Shown here: positions 38,380-47,773 of the stretch, one piece after another
Layout: each line of letters starts with the position of its first letter
Numbering within the stretch: the first letter of the stretch is position 1
From: Candidatus Competibacteraceae bacterium
GTDB lineage: Bacteria; Pseudomonadota; Gammaproteobacteria; Competibacterales; Competibacteraceae
Length of the DNA: 64,000 nucleotides
Direction: 5' to 3'
Assembly (NCBI GenBank): GCA_016713505.1
Contig: JADJPA010000001.1
Location: forward strand, 1,922,001-1,986,000
Translations under genes and position numbers: made by a program
The notes under the pieces: generated by a model
What the model saw: the letters and a program-made list of their open reading frames with translations, nothing else
Told to the model about the DNA's origin: nothing
Databases searched by the model: none

Positions 38380-38904
38380 TCAATCCTGCCGGCGCAAAGC
38401 GGACTTGAAGCGCTTGAAATTCTCCACGTAGCGGCCGGCGGTTTGCCGCAAGCGCTCGATTTCTCCCTCCGATAAGGCGCGGACGATCTTGCCGGGCGAA
38501 CCCATCACCAGCGAACCGTCGGGGATGACCTTGCCCTCCGGGATCAGGCTGTTGGCGCCGATCAGGCAATTCTTGCCGATCACCGCCCGATTCATGATCA
38601 GGCTCTTGATTCCGATGAGGCTGTTATCGCCGACGATGCAGCCGTGCAGCATGGCCAAATGGCCGACGGTCACATCCCGGCCGAGGGTGAGCAGGATGCC
38701 GGGGTCGGTATGCAGGACCGAACCGTCCTGAACGTTGGTGTTTTCGCCGATGGTGATGATGTCGTTGTCGCCACGCACCACGACATTGAACCAGATGCTG
38801 GCGTTCTGCTTGAGCACCACCGAACCGATGACGGTGGCGTTGTCGGCGATGAACCAGTCCTCGCCGTGAAACTCGACCTTGCGGTCGCCGAGGGAATAAA
38901 TCAC
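38380..38904 (-). CDS. Gamma-carbonic-anhydrase-like hexapeptide-repeat protein (YrdA family)
   Basis: 174 residues from GTG 38904, chosen because AGGAGG lies six bases upstream and the length matches the family. Left-handed beta-helix repeats throughout; His residues of the metal site are seen in [10 protein letters not shown] and [18 protein letters not shown]. YrdA-like proteins bind zinc but carbonic anhydrase activity is often absent. The open frame extends upstream to 39063 without homology. First gene of the operon with moxR, DUF58 and tgpA. Confidence 0.9.
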   Translation of the reverse strand: MIYSLGDRKVEFHGEDWFIADNATVIGSVVLKQNASIWFNVVVRGDNDIITIGENTNVQDGSVLHTDPGILLTLGRDVTVGHLAMLHGCIVGDNSLIGIKSLIMNRAVIGKNCLIGANSLIPEGKVIPDGSLVMGSPGKIVRALSEGEIERLRQTAGRYVENFKRFKSALRRQD

Positions 38905-39081
38905 CGCATCCTCCTGCCAGGGTATTTCTCGTGAAAGCGCCAGTATAAACGAGATCGAATACCGGGAGGAGCAGATGAAGGAAAAAGTCGGAGAGTAAAA
39001 AACTGGCGGAGTGTCAATCCACCGTGCTTCGCGACCGGATTGGCAACCCGGCAGGCGCGCCAAGCACGGCGGAATCCAAGA

Positions 39082-39576
39082 TTACTTGGTCTTAGACTCT
39101 AAAGTCGCAACCGGGGTATCGTCATAAACGCCCGCGCCGACGGCATAGCTGCCGGCAGGCAGCACGTAGCTGACTTTCCGGTGGTTACCTTCCGCGCCGG
39201 GCTTGGTCCACTGATATTCCACCCAGCCCCCATTGGCGCCCTTGGCGGCGGCGGCGCACAGCGCCGGGCCGAGATTCTCGCCCGCCTTGCCCTTGAGGTC
39301 AGCCAATTTGGTGCCCTTGACCTTATCGTTGGGATGAGCGGTCATGACGCCGGTCTTGCAATCCATCACGAAGACATAGGAGTCTTTCCAGGCCCATTTG
39401 CCCTTGGGATCGTTATAGGCGGCCAGCGCGGCATCTCCACCCGCCTTGACGTCGGCGGCGGCGGCTTTGACCTTGGCGACCACTTCATCGGCTGTCGCGG
39501 CGTCAGCCGCCCACGCGCCGGCGGAAAGACCCAGGGTGCAGAACGCGGCCACGCCTAGCACTAATTTTTTATTCAT
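39082..39576 (-). CDS. Exported single-Cache-domain protein
   Basis: 164 residues. Signal peptide to AWAADA (cleavage near residue 23), then one small Cache-type (sCache_2) domain: DSYVFVMDCKTGVMTAHPNDK, GTKLADLKGKAGENLGPAL and GNHRKVSYVLPAGSYAVGAGVYDD are typical. Such stand-alone periplasmic proteins may bind small ligands; no kinase or methyl-accepting domain is attached. ATG 39576 has AAGGAG upstream. Monocistronic, next to a diguanylate cyclase on the same strand 190 bases upstream. Confidence 0.78.
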   Translation of the reverse strand: MNKKLVLGVAAFCTLGLSAGAWAADAATADEVVAKVKAAAADVKAGGDAALAAYNDPKGKWAWKDSYVFVMDCKTGVMTAHPNDKVKGTKLADLKGKAGENLGPALCAAAAKGANGGWVEYQWTKPGAEGNHRKVSYVLPAGSYAVGAGVYDDTPVATLESKTK

Positions 39577-39765
39577 CTCCAAAATCTCCTTGGTTTAGTT
39601 GCTCAGGTAGTGATTACACCACCACGGGGGGTGGCGTGTATTAACCTTAGATGCTGAAACAGTGGGACACAAGATAAAGCGCAACATTTTGTGGTTAATT
39701 GGCGCAACACGTACCGAACCTGAGCACACTGCCGCTTGGATCGGATGTATTCGCCAGCTTGGCCC

Positions 39766-41067
39766 TCATTCGGTGGCGGGCTGTAGCGACCATCGCACCG
39801 CCAGATTTCGACCTTCGGCCTTGGCCCGATAAACGGCGCTGTCGGCCTGTTCGATCATCTGCTTCAGCGAGTTTCCCAGGTCAGTGGTGAAGCCGATGCT
39901 GACAGTCAGCGGCACGGGTTGACCGCCGGCGGACAGTCCGATTTTCGCCACGGCGGCGCACAAGCGCTCAAAGACTCGCTCGGCATCGGCTTCGGCTTGC
40001 AGCACGGTCAGACAAACGAATTCCTCGCCGCCGTAGCGGCCGATGATGTCGGACGCGCGCAAGGTTTTGTTCAGCGTGGCGGCGATGGCCTTTAGCGCCT
40101 CATCGCCGACCAAATGACCGAAGCGATCGTTGATCCGCTTGAAATAGTCGGCGTCCACCATGCCGAGCCCGAGCAGAAAATGGCCGCGCTGGGCGTTGGC
40201 GTAGAGTTTTTCACCCAATTCCAGCAGCTGGCGCCGGTTGAGAAGTCCGGTCAGGAAATCGCAGGTGGCCGCCTCGCGCAATTGCCGCACGTAATCCATC
40301 ATGTCGGTGTTCTGATTGACCCGGCACAGCAGCTCCTCCACCTGAAACGGCTTGGCGATGAAATCGTTGGCGCCGGTCTTGAGCAGCAGCGCCGACAGGC
40401 CCGGCTTGGACGCATCCGACATACCGATCACCGCCAGATCCTCGCGGCGGTACTGGCGGCGGATGTGCTCGATCAATTCCAATCCGCCCATCTCCGGCAT
40501 GTTGACATCGGTGATGACCAAGCTGGTATCGGGATGCTCCGCCAGCAGCCCGAGCGCCTCGTGACCGTTGCCGGCGGTGAGAATCCGGTAACGGTAGCTT
40601 TCCAGCAAGCCCTGCAAATAACCTCGAAAGCCGCGGGAATCGTCAACCACGATCACCTTGACTTGGCGATTTCGCCACAAACGCCCGATCGTGCGGGCGA
40701 CCTGTTCGATATCGCTGAGGTTGCGCTTGATGAAATAATCCAGGACTTGCTTGGTGAGCATGGTTTCCCGCAGCGCGGGGTCCACGAAGCCGGTGAGTAC
40801 AATCGCGGGAATTCCGTGGCTTTGCACCAGATCGACGGCCCCGCCGTTGGGGGCATCAGGCAGGTTAAGGTCCAGCACGGCGCAGAAAAACCGCTCGGGA
40901 CACCAAGCGAGTTGCGCTGCGGTCTCGGCCAGAGACCCGACGCCCACCACCGTCAGTCCGTACCAGTCGTTGAGATAGGACGCCAGCAGCCCTCGCAAGG
41001 CTCGACTGTCTTCCACCACGAGCACCGTACCGGTCTCTTTGCTGTCGCTTCCGTGATCGCTTGGCAT
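39766..41067 (-). CDS. Two-receiver diguanylate cyclase (REC-REC-GGDEF)
   Basis: 433 residues. Receiver 1 (about 12-130) with phospho-acceptor Asp in AVLDLNLPD and Lys in FIKRNLS; receiver 2 (about 137-255) with Asp in VITDVNMPEMGG and Lys in FIAKPFQ. GGDEF domain (about 270-430) with active site RYGGEEF and, five residues before it, an intact inhibitory I-site RASD. It should make c-di-GMP with product feedback and phosphorylation control. Resembles PleD-like proteins. No cognate kinase adjacent. Confidence 0.92.
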   Translation of the reverse strand: MPSDHGSDSKETGTVLVVEDSRALRGLLASYLNDWYGLTVVGVGSLAETAAQLAWCPERFFCAVLDLNLPDAPNGGAVDLVQSHGIPAIVLTGFVDPALRETMLTKQVLDYFIKRNLSDIEQVARTIGRLWRNRQVKVIVVDDSRGFRGYLQGLLESYRYRILTAGNGHEALGLLAEHPDTSLVITDVNMPEMGGLELIEHIRRQYRREDLAVIGMSDASKPGLSALLLKTGANDFIAKPFQVEELLCRVNQNTDMMDYVRQLREAATCDFLTGLLNRRQLLELGEKLYANAQRGHFLLGLGMVDADYFKRINDRFGHLVGDEALKAIAATLNKTLRASDIIGRYGGEEFVCLTVLQAEADAERVFERLCAAVAKIGLSAGGQPVPLTVSIGFTTDLGNSLKQMIEQADSAVYRAKAEGRNLAVRWSLQPATE

Positions 41068-41218
41068 GAAATCGCATCCCCGCCAATTATTCGCAGCGTG
41101 ACCCTCCGAAAAATCAGGCCGCAGGTATGTCCGAAATAGTTTATAGGGTTAGCATCATTATTTGAATTTTCATCAGGAATTTGATGCATTGACTGGACGG
41201 CAGCCTTCGACCAAAACC

Positions 41219-41971
41219 TCAATTCCAATCGCCCCACAGGGTTTGTACCACCGCCAGGGCAGCGACACCGGCGGTTTCGGTCCGGAGGATGCGCGGCCCG
41301 AGCCGGATGCCGGTAAACCCCCCCGTGCGGGCCCGCGCGATTTCCGCCGGGCTGAGACCCCCTTCCGGACCGATCAACAGGGTGACCGCACGGTCCGGCG
41401 CTGGCAGTTCGCGTAAACCTTGACGCGCCGTCGGATCGAGCAGCACGCGCAAATCCCGTTGCGCGGGCCGGGCCAGCCAATCCGCCAGCGCCAGCGGCTC
41501 CCGCAACTCCGGCAAGCGGCTGCGGCCGCACTGTTCGCAGGCGCTGATAATGATGCCGCGCCAATGCTGGACTTTCCGCGCCAAACGTTCGCCGGCCAGC
41601 TCCACGCCGGCGCGTTCGGTAAAAAGCGGCTGAACGGCGGTCACGCCGAGTTCGACCGCCTTTTGCAAAGTGTAATCCATCTTCTCGCCGCGCGAGATCC
41701 CTTGGGCCAATACGATCCGCAACAGCGGCTCCACTTCACGGGGCAGCGCCTCCGTCACGCGCGCGCGGGCATTGCGTTTGCCGACTTCCACCAGGGTCGC
41801 CGCGAACGTTCCGCCCTGACCGTCGAACAGGATCAGCGCCGCATCGGGTTTCAAGCGCAGTACCCGCACGACATGGCCGAAAGCGGTATCGTCCAATGGC
41901 ACGGTCTCACCGACCACCAGCGGTAGCGACAGATAGATTCGGGGAAGGCGGTTCAAGTCTCGCCGCGGCAT
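41219..41971 (-). CDS. rsmE: 16S rRNA m3U1498 methyltransferase
   Basis: 250 residues. SPOUT-class methyltransferase with PUA-like N-terminus (RIYLSLPLVVGETVPLDDTAFGHV) and the knotted C-terminal SAM site ISACEQCGRSRLPEL ... LLIGPEGGLSPAEIA ... RLGPRILRTETAGVAAL. Full length. It lies 24 bases downstream of murB, same strand. Confidence 0.95.
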   Translation of the reverse strand: MPRRDLNRLPRIYLSLPLVVGETVPLDDTAFGHVVRVLRLKPDAALILFDGQGGTFAATLVEVGKRNARARVTEALPREVEPLLRIVLAQGISRGEKMDYTLQKAVELGVTAVQPLFTERAGVELAGERLARKVQHWRGIIISACEQCGRSRLPELREPLALADWLARPAQRDLRVLLDPTARQGLRELPAPDRAVTLLIGPEGGLSPAEIARARTGGFTGIRLGPRILRTETAGVAALAVVQTLWGDWN

Positions 41972-41995
41972 GTGGAAGCCACTCCTGAAGCCGTA

Positions 41996-43021
41996 TCAAA
42001 CCACCAAGGGCTCCGGTTCCAGCATGACGCCGAATTCGGTCAAAACCGATTCTTGAATCGCCCGCGCCAGCCGCAGCACGTCTTGCGCTCGCGCGCCACC
42101 ACGATTGACCAGCACCAGCGCCTGCTGGTCGTGGACGCCGACCGGACCGAACCGCTTACCCTTCCAACCACAGCGCTCGATCAGCCAACCCGCCGCCAGT
42201 TTGACCGTACCATCCGGCTGCGGGTAGTGCGGCAGGTCGGAGCAGCGGGCGACAAGACGGGCAAAGGCGGCGGCGTCCACCACCGGATTCTTGAAAAAAC
42301 TGCCGGCGTTGCCCAGATGAGCGGGGTCCGGCAACTTGCGCGAGCGAATGGCGATGACCGCATCGGCGACCTGCCGGGCCGTCGGAGCGGTTATTTTGCA
42401 GGCCTCCAGTTCGCGCGCCACACCGGCATAGCCGGTGATCGGCCGCCAGCGTTTGGGCAAGCGAAAGGTCACGGCGATAATCAGAAACCGATCCGTCGCT
42501 TCCTGTTTGAAGGTACTGTCCCGATAGCCAAACCGGCAGGCGGCCCGCTCGAACACCACACCTTGACCCGTCGCCAGATCCACCGCTTCCAGGGATTGAA
42601 AGCGTTCGGCCATTTCCAGACCATAAGCGCCGATGTTTTGAATCGGCGCCGCGCCGACCGTGCCGGGGATCAGCGCCAGATTTTCCAGACCCGGCCAACC
42701 CTGCCCCAGCGTCCAAGTGACGAATTCATGCCAATTCTCGCCCGCGCCCGCCCGCACGATCCAAGCATCCGCGTCTTCAGCGACCAGCGCCCGCCCCGGA
42801 ATCCGTACATGGAGCACCAGCCCATCGAAATCGCCGGTCAGGATCACGTTGCTGCCGCCCCCCAACACGAAGCGCTGTAAATAGCGCCATTCCGGGGTGG
42901 CCATCAGCGCGGCGAGCTGGTCCAGGGTTTCGATGGCCGCAAACCAAGCGGCGCGAGCCGGCAGACCGAAGCTGTTCAGTTGATGCAGCGGCACGTCGCG
43001 CTGGAGCAGCTCGGCAACCAC
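41996..43021 (-). CDS. murB: UDP-N-acetylenolpyruvoylglucosamine reductase
   Basis: Reduces UDP-GlcNAc-enolpyruvate to UDP-MurNAc in peptidoglycan synthesis. 341 residues from GTG 43021, with GAGGGGCGG upstream. FAD-binding [35 protein letters not shown], catalytic Ser region [12 protein letters not shown], and C-terminal [11 protein letters not shown]. The open frame continuing upstream is antisense shadow of the aldolase gene. Starts 11 bases after the aldolase stop. Confidence 0.95.
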   Translation of the reverse strand: MVAELLQRDVPLHQLNSFGLPARAAWFAAIETLDQLAALMATPEWRYLQRFVLGGGSNVILTGDFDGLVLHVRIPGRALVAEDADAWIVRAGAGENWHEFVTWTLGQGWPGLENLALIPGTVGAAPIQNIGAYGLEMAERFQSLEAVDLATGQGVVFERAACRFGYRDSTFKQEATDRFLIIAVTFRLPKRWRPITGYAGVARELEACKITAPTARQVADAVIAIRSRKLPDPAHLGNAGSFFKNPVVDAAAFARLVARCSDLPHYPQPDGTVKLAAGWLIERCGWKGKRFGPVGVHDQQALVLVNRGGARAQDVLRLARAIQESVLTEFGVMLEPEPLVV

Positions 43022-43032
43022 TATCCGCCCCC

Positions 43033-44070
43033 TCAGCGCAAGGCATGTCCCAGATCGTCGATGAATTGATCGACCGCTTCGGCAGTGGTGTTCCAAGAGC
43101 ACATCAAGCGGACGCCACCGACCCCGATGAAGGTGTAGAACTGCCAGCCTTTGGCCCGCAACGCCGCGATGGCCGCCGGCGGCAATTGCAGAAACACGGA
43201 ATTCGCCTGGCGGGGAAACATCAAGCGCAGGCCGGCGATCGCGCGCAGCCGTTCGGCCAGATAGGCGGCCATCTGATTGGCTTGGCGGGCGTTGCGCAGC
43301 CAAGCGCCCGTTTCCAACAGCCCCAGCCAGGGCGCGGCGATGAAGCGCATCTTGGAAGCCAATTGTCCGGCCTGCTTGCACCGGTAGGCGAAATCGGTCG
43401 CCAGTTCCCGATCGAAGAACACAATGGCCTCACCGACCGCCATACCGTTCTTGGTTCCGCCCAGACACAACACGTCCACCCCGGCTTGCCACGTCGCTTG
43501 CGCCGGGGTCTTTTCCAGCGACACCAAGGCATTGGCGAACCGCGCGCCGTCCATGTGCACCTTCAACTGGTAGCGGTCGGCCAAATCGCGCAAGGCGTGC
43601 AGTTCGTCCAGCGTGTAGAGGGTTCCCAACTCGGTCGCCTGCGTGAGACTGATCACCTTGGGTTTGGGGTAGTGAATATCCGAGCGCCGGGTGATCAGCC
43701 GCCCGACATCGACCGGATCGAGCTTGCCGTCTTCGCCTTGCGCCAACAGCAGCTTGGAGCCGTTGGAGGCGAATTCCGGCCCGCCGCATTCGTCGGTTTC
43801 GATGTGGGCGGTTTCGTGGCAGATCACGCTGTGATAGGACTGGCACAGCGCCGACAGCGATAGCGAATTAGCCGCCGTACCGTTGAAGACGAAAAATACC
43901 TCACAGTCGGTTTCGAACAGCTCGCGAAACCGGTCCGCGGCGCGCTGCGTCCAGCCGTCGTTACCGTAAGCGGGCGCGTCGCCCTGGTTGGCCGCCAGCC
44001 AATAGTCCAGGGCTTCAGGACACATTCCCGAGTAGTTGTCGCTGGCAAACTGGCGCACTGGCGGATTCAT
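43033..44070 (-). CDS. ltaE: Low-specificity L-threonine aldolase
   Basis: 345 residues. PLP enzyme cleaving threonine to glycine and acetaldehyde. [14 protein letters not shown] at the N-terminus, [24 protein letters not shown] (PLP-binding Asp), and the PLP Lys in [17 protein letters not shown] 44070 chosen; the further open frame is poorly conserved. Closest relatives would be the GLY1/LtaE fold I family. Probably cotranscribed with murB and rsmE. Confidence 0.9.
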   Translation of the reverse strand: MNPPVRQFASDNYSGMCPEALDYWLAANQGDAPAYGNDGWTQRAADRFRELFETDCEVFFVFNGTAANSLSLSALCQSYHSVICHETAHIETDECGGPEFASNGSKLLLAQGEDGKLDPVDVGRLITRRSDIHYPKPKVISLTQATELGTLYTLDELHALRDLADRYQLKVHMDGARFANALVSLEKTPAQATWQAGVDVLCLGGTKNGMAVGEAIVFFDRELATDFAYRCKQAGQLASKMRFIAAPWLGLLETGAWLRNARQANQMAAYLAERLRAIAGLRLMFPRQANSVFLQLPPAAIAALRAKGWQFYTFIGVGGVRLMCSWNTTAEAVDQFIDDLGHALR

Positions 44071-44148
44071 GAGGGCTCTCAGAGTGGCGGGGCTGAAAAA
44101 ATAGCGCAATGCTGGAAAGGGCCACAAGCGCGGACGGGCCGCGCCCAT

Positions 44149-44172
44149 AAAAAAACCCGCCACGAGGGCGGG
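44149..44172 (-). terminator. Rho-independent terminator after rpoH
   Basis: On the minus strand CCCGCC, five-base loop, GGCGGG, followed by seven T. Lies 18 bases after the rpoH stop and closes the ftsY-rpoH region before the aldolase gene. Confidence 0.88.
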
Positions 44173-44189
44173 CTGTGAAACGCTCGTGC

Positions 44190-45065
44190 TCAGGCGACGG
44201 GCAGGCTAGCCCGCAATTTCTTCATGGCGTTATGCTCTAATTGCCGGATCCGTTCGGCGGACACCTTATATTCAGCGGCCAACTCATGCAAGGTCGGCTT
44301 GACGTCGTCCAGCCAGCGACGCTGCACGATGTCGCGGCTGCGCGGGTCCAAACGGTCCAGCGCTTCGCTCAACTGGAGGGTGGTCTGATCCTCCCAGTCA
44401 TACCGCTCCAACATATCGGCCGGATCGGCGTGCTCGTCCCGTAAATAAGCCGACGGCGTATGCGGTTCATGTTCGGCGTCGGCGTCGGCTTCTGGAACCG
44501 GATCGAACGACACATCGTAACCGCTCAACCGCGATTCCATCTCCATGACCGACTCGGCGCTCACGCCCAATTCGCGGGCCACCGTCTCGACTTCCTCGCC
44601 GTTCAGCCAGCCCAGGCGCTTCTTGGCGCCGCGCAGTTTGAAGAACAGCTTGCGTTGCGACTTGGTGGTGGCGACCTTGACGATCCGCCAGTTGCGGAGG
44701 ATGAACTCGTGAATCTCCGCCCGAATCCAATGCACCGCAAAGGACACCAGCCGCACCTCGTGCTCCGGATCAAACCGTTTGACCGCCTTCATCAGGCCGA
44801 CGTTCCCTTCCTGCACCAAATCGCCCAACGGCAGGCCGTAACCGATGTAACCGCGCGCGACGTGCACCACGAAGCGCAAATGAGCCACGATCAGCCGCTG
44901 CGCCGCCGCCAAATCATCGTTCAACCGCAAACGCCGGGCGAGAGCCTGTTCTTCCTCGGCGCTCAACACCGGCACTTGGTTGACGGCCTGGATGTAACTT
45001 TCCAGACTGTCGACCGGAGCCGGCAAATGCTGCAAGTGGGGAACCAGCGCGGTGGCCATCGTCAT
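44190..45065 (-). CDS. rpoH: Heat-shock sigma factor RpoH (sigma-32)
   Basis: 291 residues. Region 1/2 ([19 protein letters not shown] ... [16 protein letters not shown]), region 2.3-2.4 ([26 protein letters not shown]), the RpoH box QRKLFFKLR that distinguishes sigma-32 from sigma-70, and region 4 ([19 protein letters not shown]). ATG 45065 with GGGAGGA upstream; a second ATG is two codons in. A CIRCE element and a sigma-70 promoter precede it. In many relatives ftsE and ftsX lie between ftsY and rpoH; here they are missing. Confidence 0.96.
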   Translation of the reverse strand: MTMATALVPHLQHLPAPVDSLESYIQAVNQVPVLSAEEEQALARRLRLNDDLAAAQRLIVAHLRFVVHVARGYIGYGLPLGDLVQEGNVGLMKAVKRFDPEHEVRLVSFAVHWIRAEIHEFILRNWRIVKVATTKSQRKLFFKLRGAKKRLGWLNGEEVETVARELGVSAESVMEMESRLSGYDVSFDPVPEADADAEHEPHTPSAYLRDEHADPADMLERYDWEDQTTLQLSEALDRLDPRSRDIVQRRWLDDVKPTLHELAAEYKVSAERIRQLEHNAMKKLRASLPVA

Positions 45066-45106
45066 CGTCTTTCATTCCTCCCTAACCCTCAAACATTACA
45101 GTATTC

Positions 45107-45136
45107 ATTTTAGCACTCTCAGACTAAGAGTGCCAA
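45107..45136 (-). promoter_or_regulatory. Sigma-70 promoter of rpoH
   Basis: On the minus strand TTGGCA (45131-45136), 18-base spacer, TAAAAT (45107-45112). Predicted start near 45100, about 35 bases before ATG. The promoter is completely covered by the CIRCE element. Confidence 0.65.
45110..45136. promoter_or_regulatory. CIRCE element (HrcA operator) upstream of rpoH
   Basis: TTAGCACTC (45110-45118), nine-base spacer, GAGTGCCAA (45128-45136). The consensus is TTAGCACTC-N9-GAGTGCTAA, so 17 of 18 arm bases and the spacer length agree. HrcA binds this element and represses groE or dnaK in many bacteria. hrcA itself is not in the window. Confidence 0.82.
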
Positions 45137-45164
45137 ACCAGCGAAAAGTTTCCTCACCTTTCAC

Positions 45165-46244
45165 TCAACTATTATCAGCCGCCTCATCCAACAGAGCGGT
45201 CACGAATTCGCCGGCATCGAACTCGCGCAAATCCTCGATACCCTCGCCGACCCCGATAAAGCGGATCGGCAGGCCCAACCGGCGGGCGATGGCGAACACG
45301 ATGCCGCCCTTGGCGGTGCCGTCGAGCTTGGTCAAAATCAAGCCGGTCACGCCGACCGCGTCGTGAAACTGCACGGCTTGATTGAGCGCGTTCTGGCCGG
45401 TGCTGGCGTCCACCACCAACAGCACCTCGTGCGGGGCTCCGGCATCGACCTTGCCGGTGACCCGCTTGATCTTCTTGAGCTCTTCCATCAGGTTCGACTG
45501 AGTGTGCAAGCGACCGGCGGTATCGGCGATCACCACATCCACCTGACGGGCCTTGGCCGCTTGAACCGCGTCGTAAATCACCGAGGCGGAATCGGCCCCG
45601 CCGTGCTGGGCGATCACCGCGATCCGGTTGCGCTCGCCCCAGACCTGCAACTGTTCGACAGCGGCGGCGCGGAAGGTGTCGCCGGCCGCCAGCAACACCG
45701 AAAGCCCGTCGCTTTGCAGCTTCTTCGCCAGCTTGCCGATGGTGGTGGTCTTGCCGACCCCGTTGACGCCGACCGTGAGGATGACGTAAGGCCGGGATTC
45801 GCTGGGCTGCCACGGCTGTTGACAAGGGATCAAAATAGCCAACAATTCATCGCGCAAGGCTTGAATCAGCGCCGGGATGTCGTTCAACTGCCGACGCGAG
45901 ACCCGCTCGGTCAGCCGCTTTATCAGTTGCTCGGTCACCTCGACCCCGACATCCGCCAACAACAAGCGGCTTTCCAGTTCTTCCAGCGTCTCGTCGTCCA
46001 GTTTCCGGCCGGCGAACAGACCGGCCAAGCCGCCGACCAGGCCCTTCCGGGTACGGCGCAAGCGGTCGCGCAGCTTGGCGAAGGGTTTGCCGTCACCGGA
46101 TTCGGCCGCTCCCTCCGGCGGGCGCTCCTTGCGAAACGGTAGATGAATCGGCCGATTCAATACGTCAAACAGGCTGGATTTCTTGCGCTCCGGCGCGGCG
46201 GGTCCGGGCGGCAACCGGCCGGAATTGCTTTTGGATTCAGGCAT
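45165..46244 (-). CDS. ftsY: Signal recognition particle receptor FtsY
   Basis: 359 residues. GTPase that docks SRP-ribosome complexes at the membrane. N-terminal acidic/basic A domain is short; NG domain with G1 [28 protein letters not shown]3 [11 protein letters not shown]4 [10 protein letters not shown] and [11 protein letters not shown] at the end. Transcribed with rpoH possibly downstream, 99 bases apart. Divergent from the M16 gene. Confidence 0.96.
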   Translation of the reverse strand: MPESKSNSGRLPPGPAAPERKKSSLFDVLNRPIHLPFRKERPPEGAAESGDGKPFAKLRDRLRRTRKGLVGGLAGLFAGRKLDDETLEELESRLLLADVGVEVTEQLIKRLTERVSRRQLNDIPALIQALRDELLAILIPCQQPWQPSESRPYVILTVGVNGVGKTTTIGKLAKKLQSDGLSVLLAAGDTFRAAAVEQLQVWGERNRIAVIAQHGGADSASVIYDAVQAAKARQVDVVIADTAGRLHTQSNLMEELKKIKRVTGKVDAGAPHEVLLVVDASTGQNALNQAVQFHDAVGVTGLILTKLDGTAKGGIVFAIARRLGLPIRFIGVGEGIEDLREFDAGEFVTALLDEAADNS

Positions 46245-46339
46245 GATGCTTCAAAGTTACCGTTATGCTGATTTGGGAACGGAACTTATCGTACCATTTT
46301 AGTCTGTTTTACGCAGGCTCCCATTTAACGTTCGAGACC

Positions 46340-47716
46340 ATGTTGAATACTCTCAATCCACTGCTGCTCCTTTGCCTTTTGAGCGTTCCCACGGCCTTTG
46401 CGGCCACGCCCGTTCACGAATTTACCCTCGGCAACGGCTTGAAAGTGCTGGTGCGCGAGGACCACCGCGCCCCGGTCGTGGTTTCGCAGGTCTGGTATAA
46501 GGTCGGCTCCAGCTACGAGCCGAGCGGCCTGACCGGCATTTCGCACCTGCTGGAACATTTGATGTTCAAAGGTACTCCGAACGTGCCGGGCGGGGAGTTC
46601 TCCCGGCTGATCGCCGCCAACGGCGGCGATGAAAACGCCTTCACCAGCCGCGACTACACGGCATACTTTCAAACGCTGGAAAAAGAGCGGCTGGAGCTCA
46701 GCTTCCGGCTGGAAGCCGATCGGATGCGCAATCTGCTGCTGAAACCGGAAGATGTCGGCAAGGAAGCTCAGGTCGTCGCCGAGGAGCGCCGGTTGCGCAC
46801 TGACGATCAGCCCGATGCCCTGACTCAGGAACAATTCATGGCCGCCGCCTACGTCACCAGCCCCTACCGCCATCCGATCATCGGCTGGATGCAGGACATT
46901 CAAGCCATCAGCCCGGACGATCTGCGCCGCTGGTACCAGCAGTGGTACGCCCCCAATAACGCTACCCTGGTGGTCGTCGGCGATGTCGACCCCGCCAAGG
47001 TCCACGAATTGGCCGAAAAGCATTTCGGCCCGCTGAGTCCGAGCACTCTCACCCCACCCAGACCCGTGGTGGAAATCCTCCAGCAAGGCGAACGGCGGAT
47101 CGCGGTCAAAACCCCAGCGGAAGTCCCCTACGTGACGCTGGGCTATAAGGTGCCGACCTTGAAGACCGCCGCCGCGGATTGGGAACCCTATGCGCTGGCG
47201 GTGTTAGATGGCATCCTCGACGGCGGGACCAGCGCTCGGCTCAGCCGCAATCTGATTCGCGGCGGCCAGATCGCCGCTTCCGCCGACACCAGCTACAGTC
47301 CGACGTCACGGTTGGAAGAATTGTTCGTGCTGGCGGGCAATCCCGCGCCGGGCCACACCAGCGCCGAACTGGAAAACGCTTTGCGCGCCGAAGTCAAGCG
47401 GCTGCGCGAGGAGCTGGTGAGCGCCGACGAACTGGCGCGCGTGGTGGCGCAGGTGGTCGCCGCCGATGTCTACCGGCAAGATTCCATGTTCTATCAAGGC
47501 ATGCGCATGGGAGTCCTGGAAACGGTTGGCTTAGGCTGGAACAAGCTCGACGATTACGTGCGACGGGTTCAGGCGGTCACGCCGGAACAAGTGCGCGAGG
47601 TCGCCCGCAACTACCTCACCGACGACCGCTTGACCGTGGCGACCTTGGAGCCGCTGCCGCTGGATGACCGCCGTCCGAACCCGCCTCCCGCCGCGCTGGA
47701 CCATGTGCTTCGCTAA
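46340..47716 (+). CDS. M16 zinc peptidase, catalytic member
   Basis: 458 residues from ATG 46340, with a signal peptide (LLLLCLLSVPTAFAA) so it acts in the periplasm. The inverted zinc motif HLLEH is in GISHLLEHLMFKGT, and the downstream Glu is in the segment around EAQVVAEERRLRTDD. Pitrilysin-type. It forms a tandem pair with the next gene, which lacks the motif; such pairs make heterodimers in the family. Neighbour order with ftsY and rsmD is that of Pseudomonas. Confidence 0.92.
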   Translation: MLNTLNPLLLLCLLSVPTAFAATPVHEFTLGNGLKVLVREDHRAPVVVSQVWYKVGSSYEPSGLTGISHLLEHLMFKGTPNVPGGEFSRLIAANGGDENAFTSRDYTAYFQTLEKERLELSFRLEADRMRNLLLKPEDVGKEAQVVAEERRLRTDDQPDALTQEQFMAAAYVTSPYRHPIIGWMQDIQAISPDDLRRWYQQWYAPNNATLVVVGDVDPAKVHELAEKHFGPLSPSTLTPPRPVVEILQQGERRIAVKTPAEVPYVTLGYKVPTLKTAAADWEPYALAVLDGILDGGTSARLSRNLIRGGQIAASADTSYSPTSRLEELFVLAGNPAPGHTSAELENALRAEVKRLREELVSADELARVVAQVVAADVYRQDSMFYQGMRMGVLETVGLGWNKLDDYVRRVQAVTPEQVREVARNYLTDDRLTVATLEPLPLDDRRPNPPPAALDHVLR

Positions 47717-47773
47717 CTACCCCTCACCTTCGACCTTTCTCCCGCGGAGAAAGGCGGATTAAGGATTCGCCCG

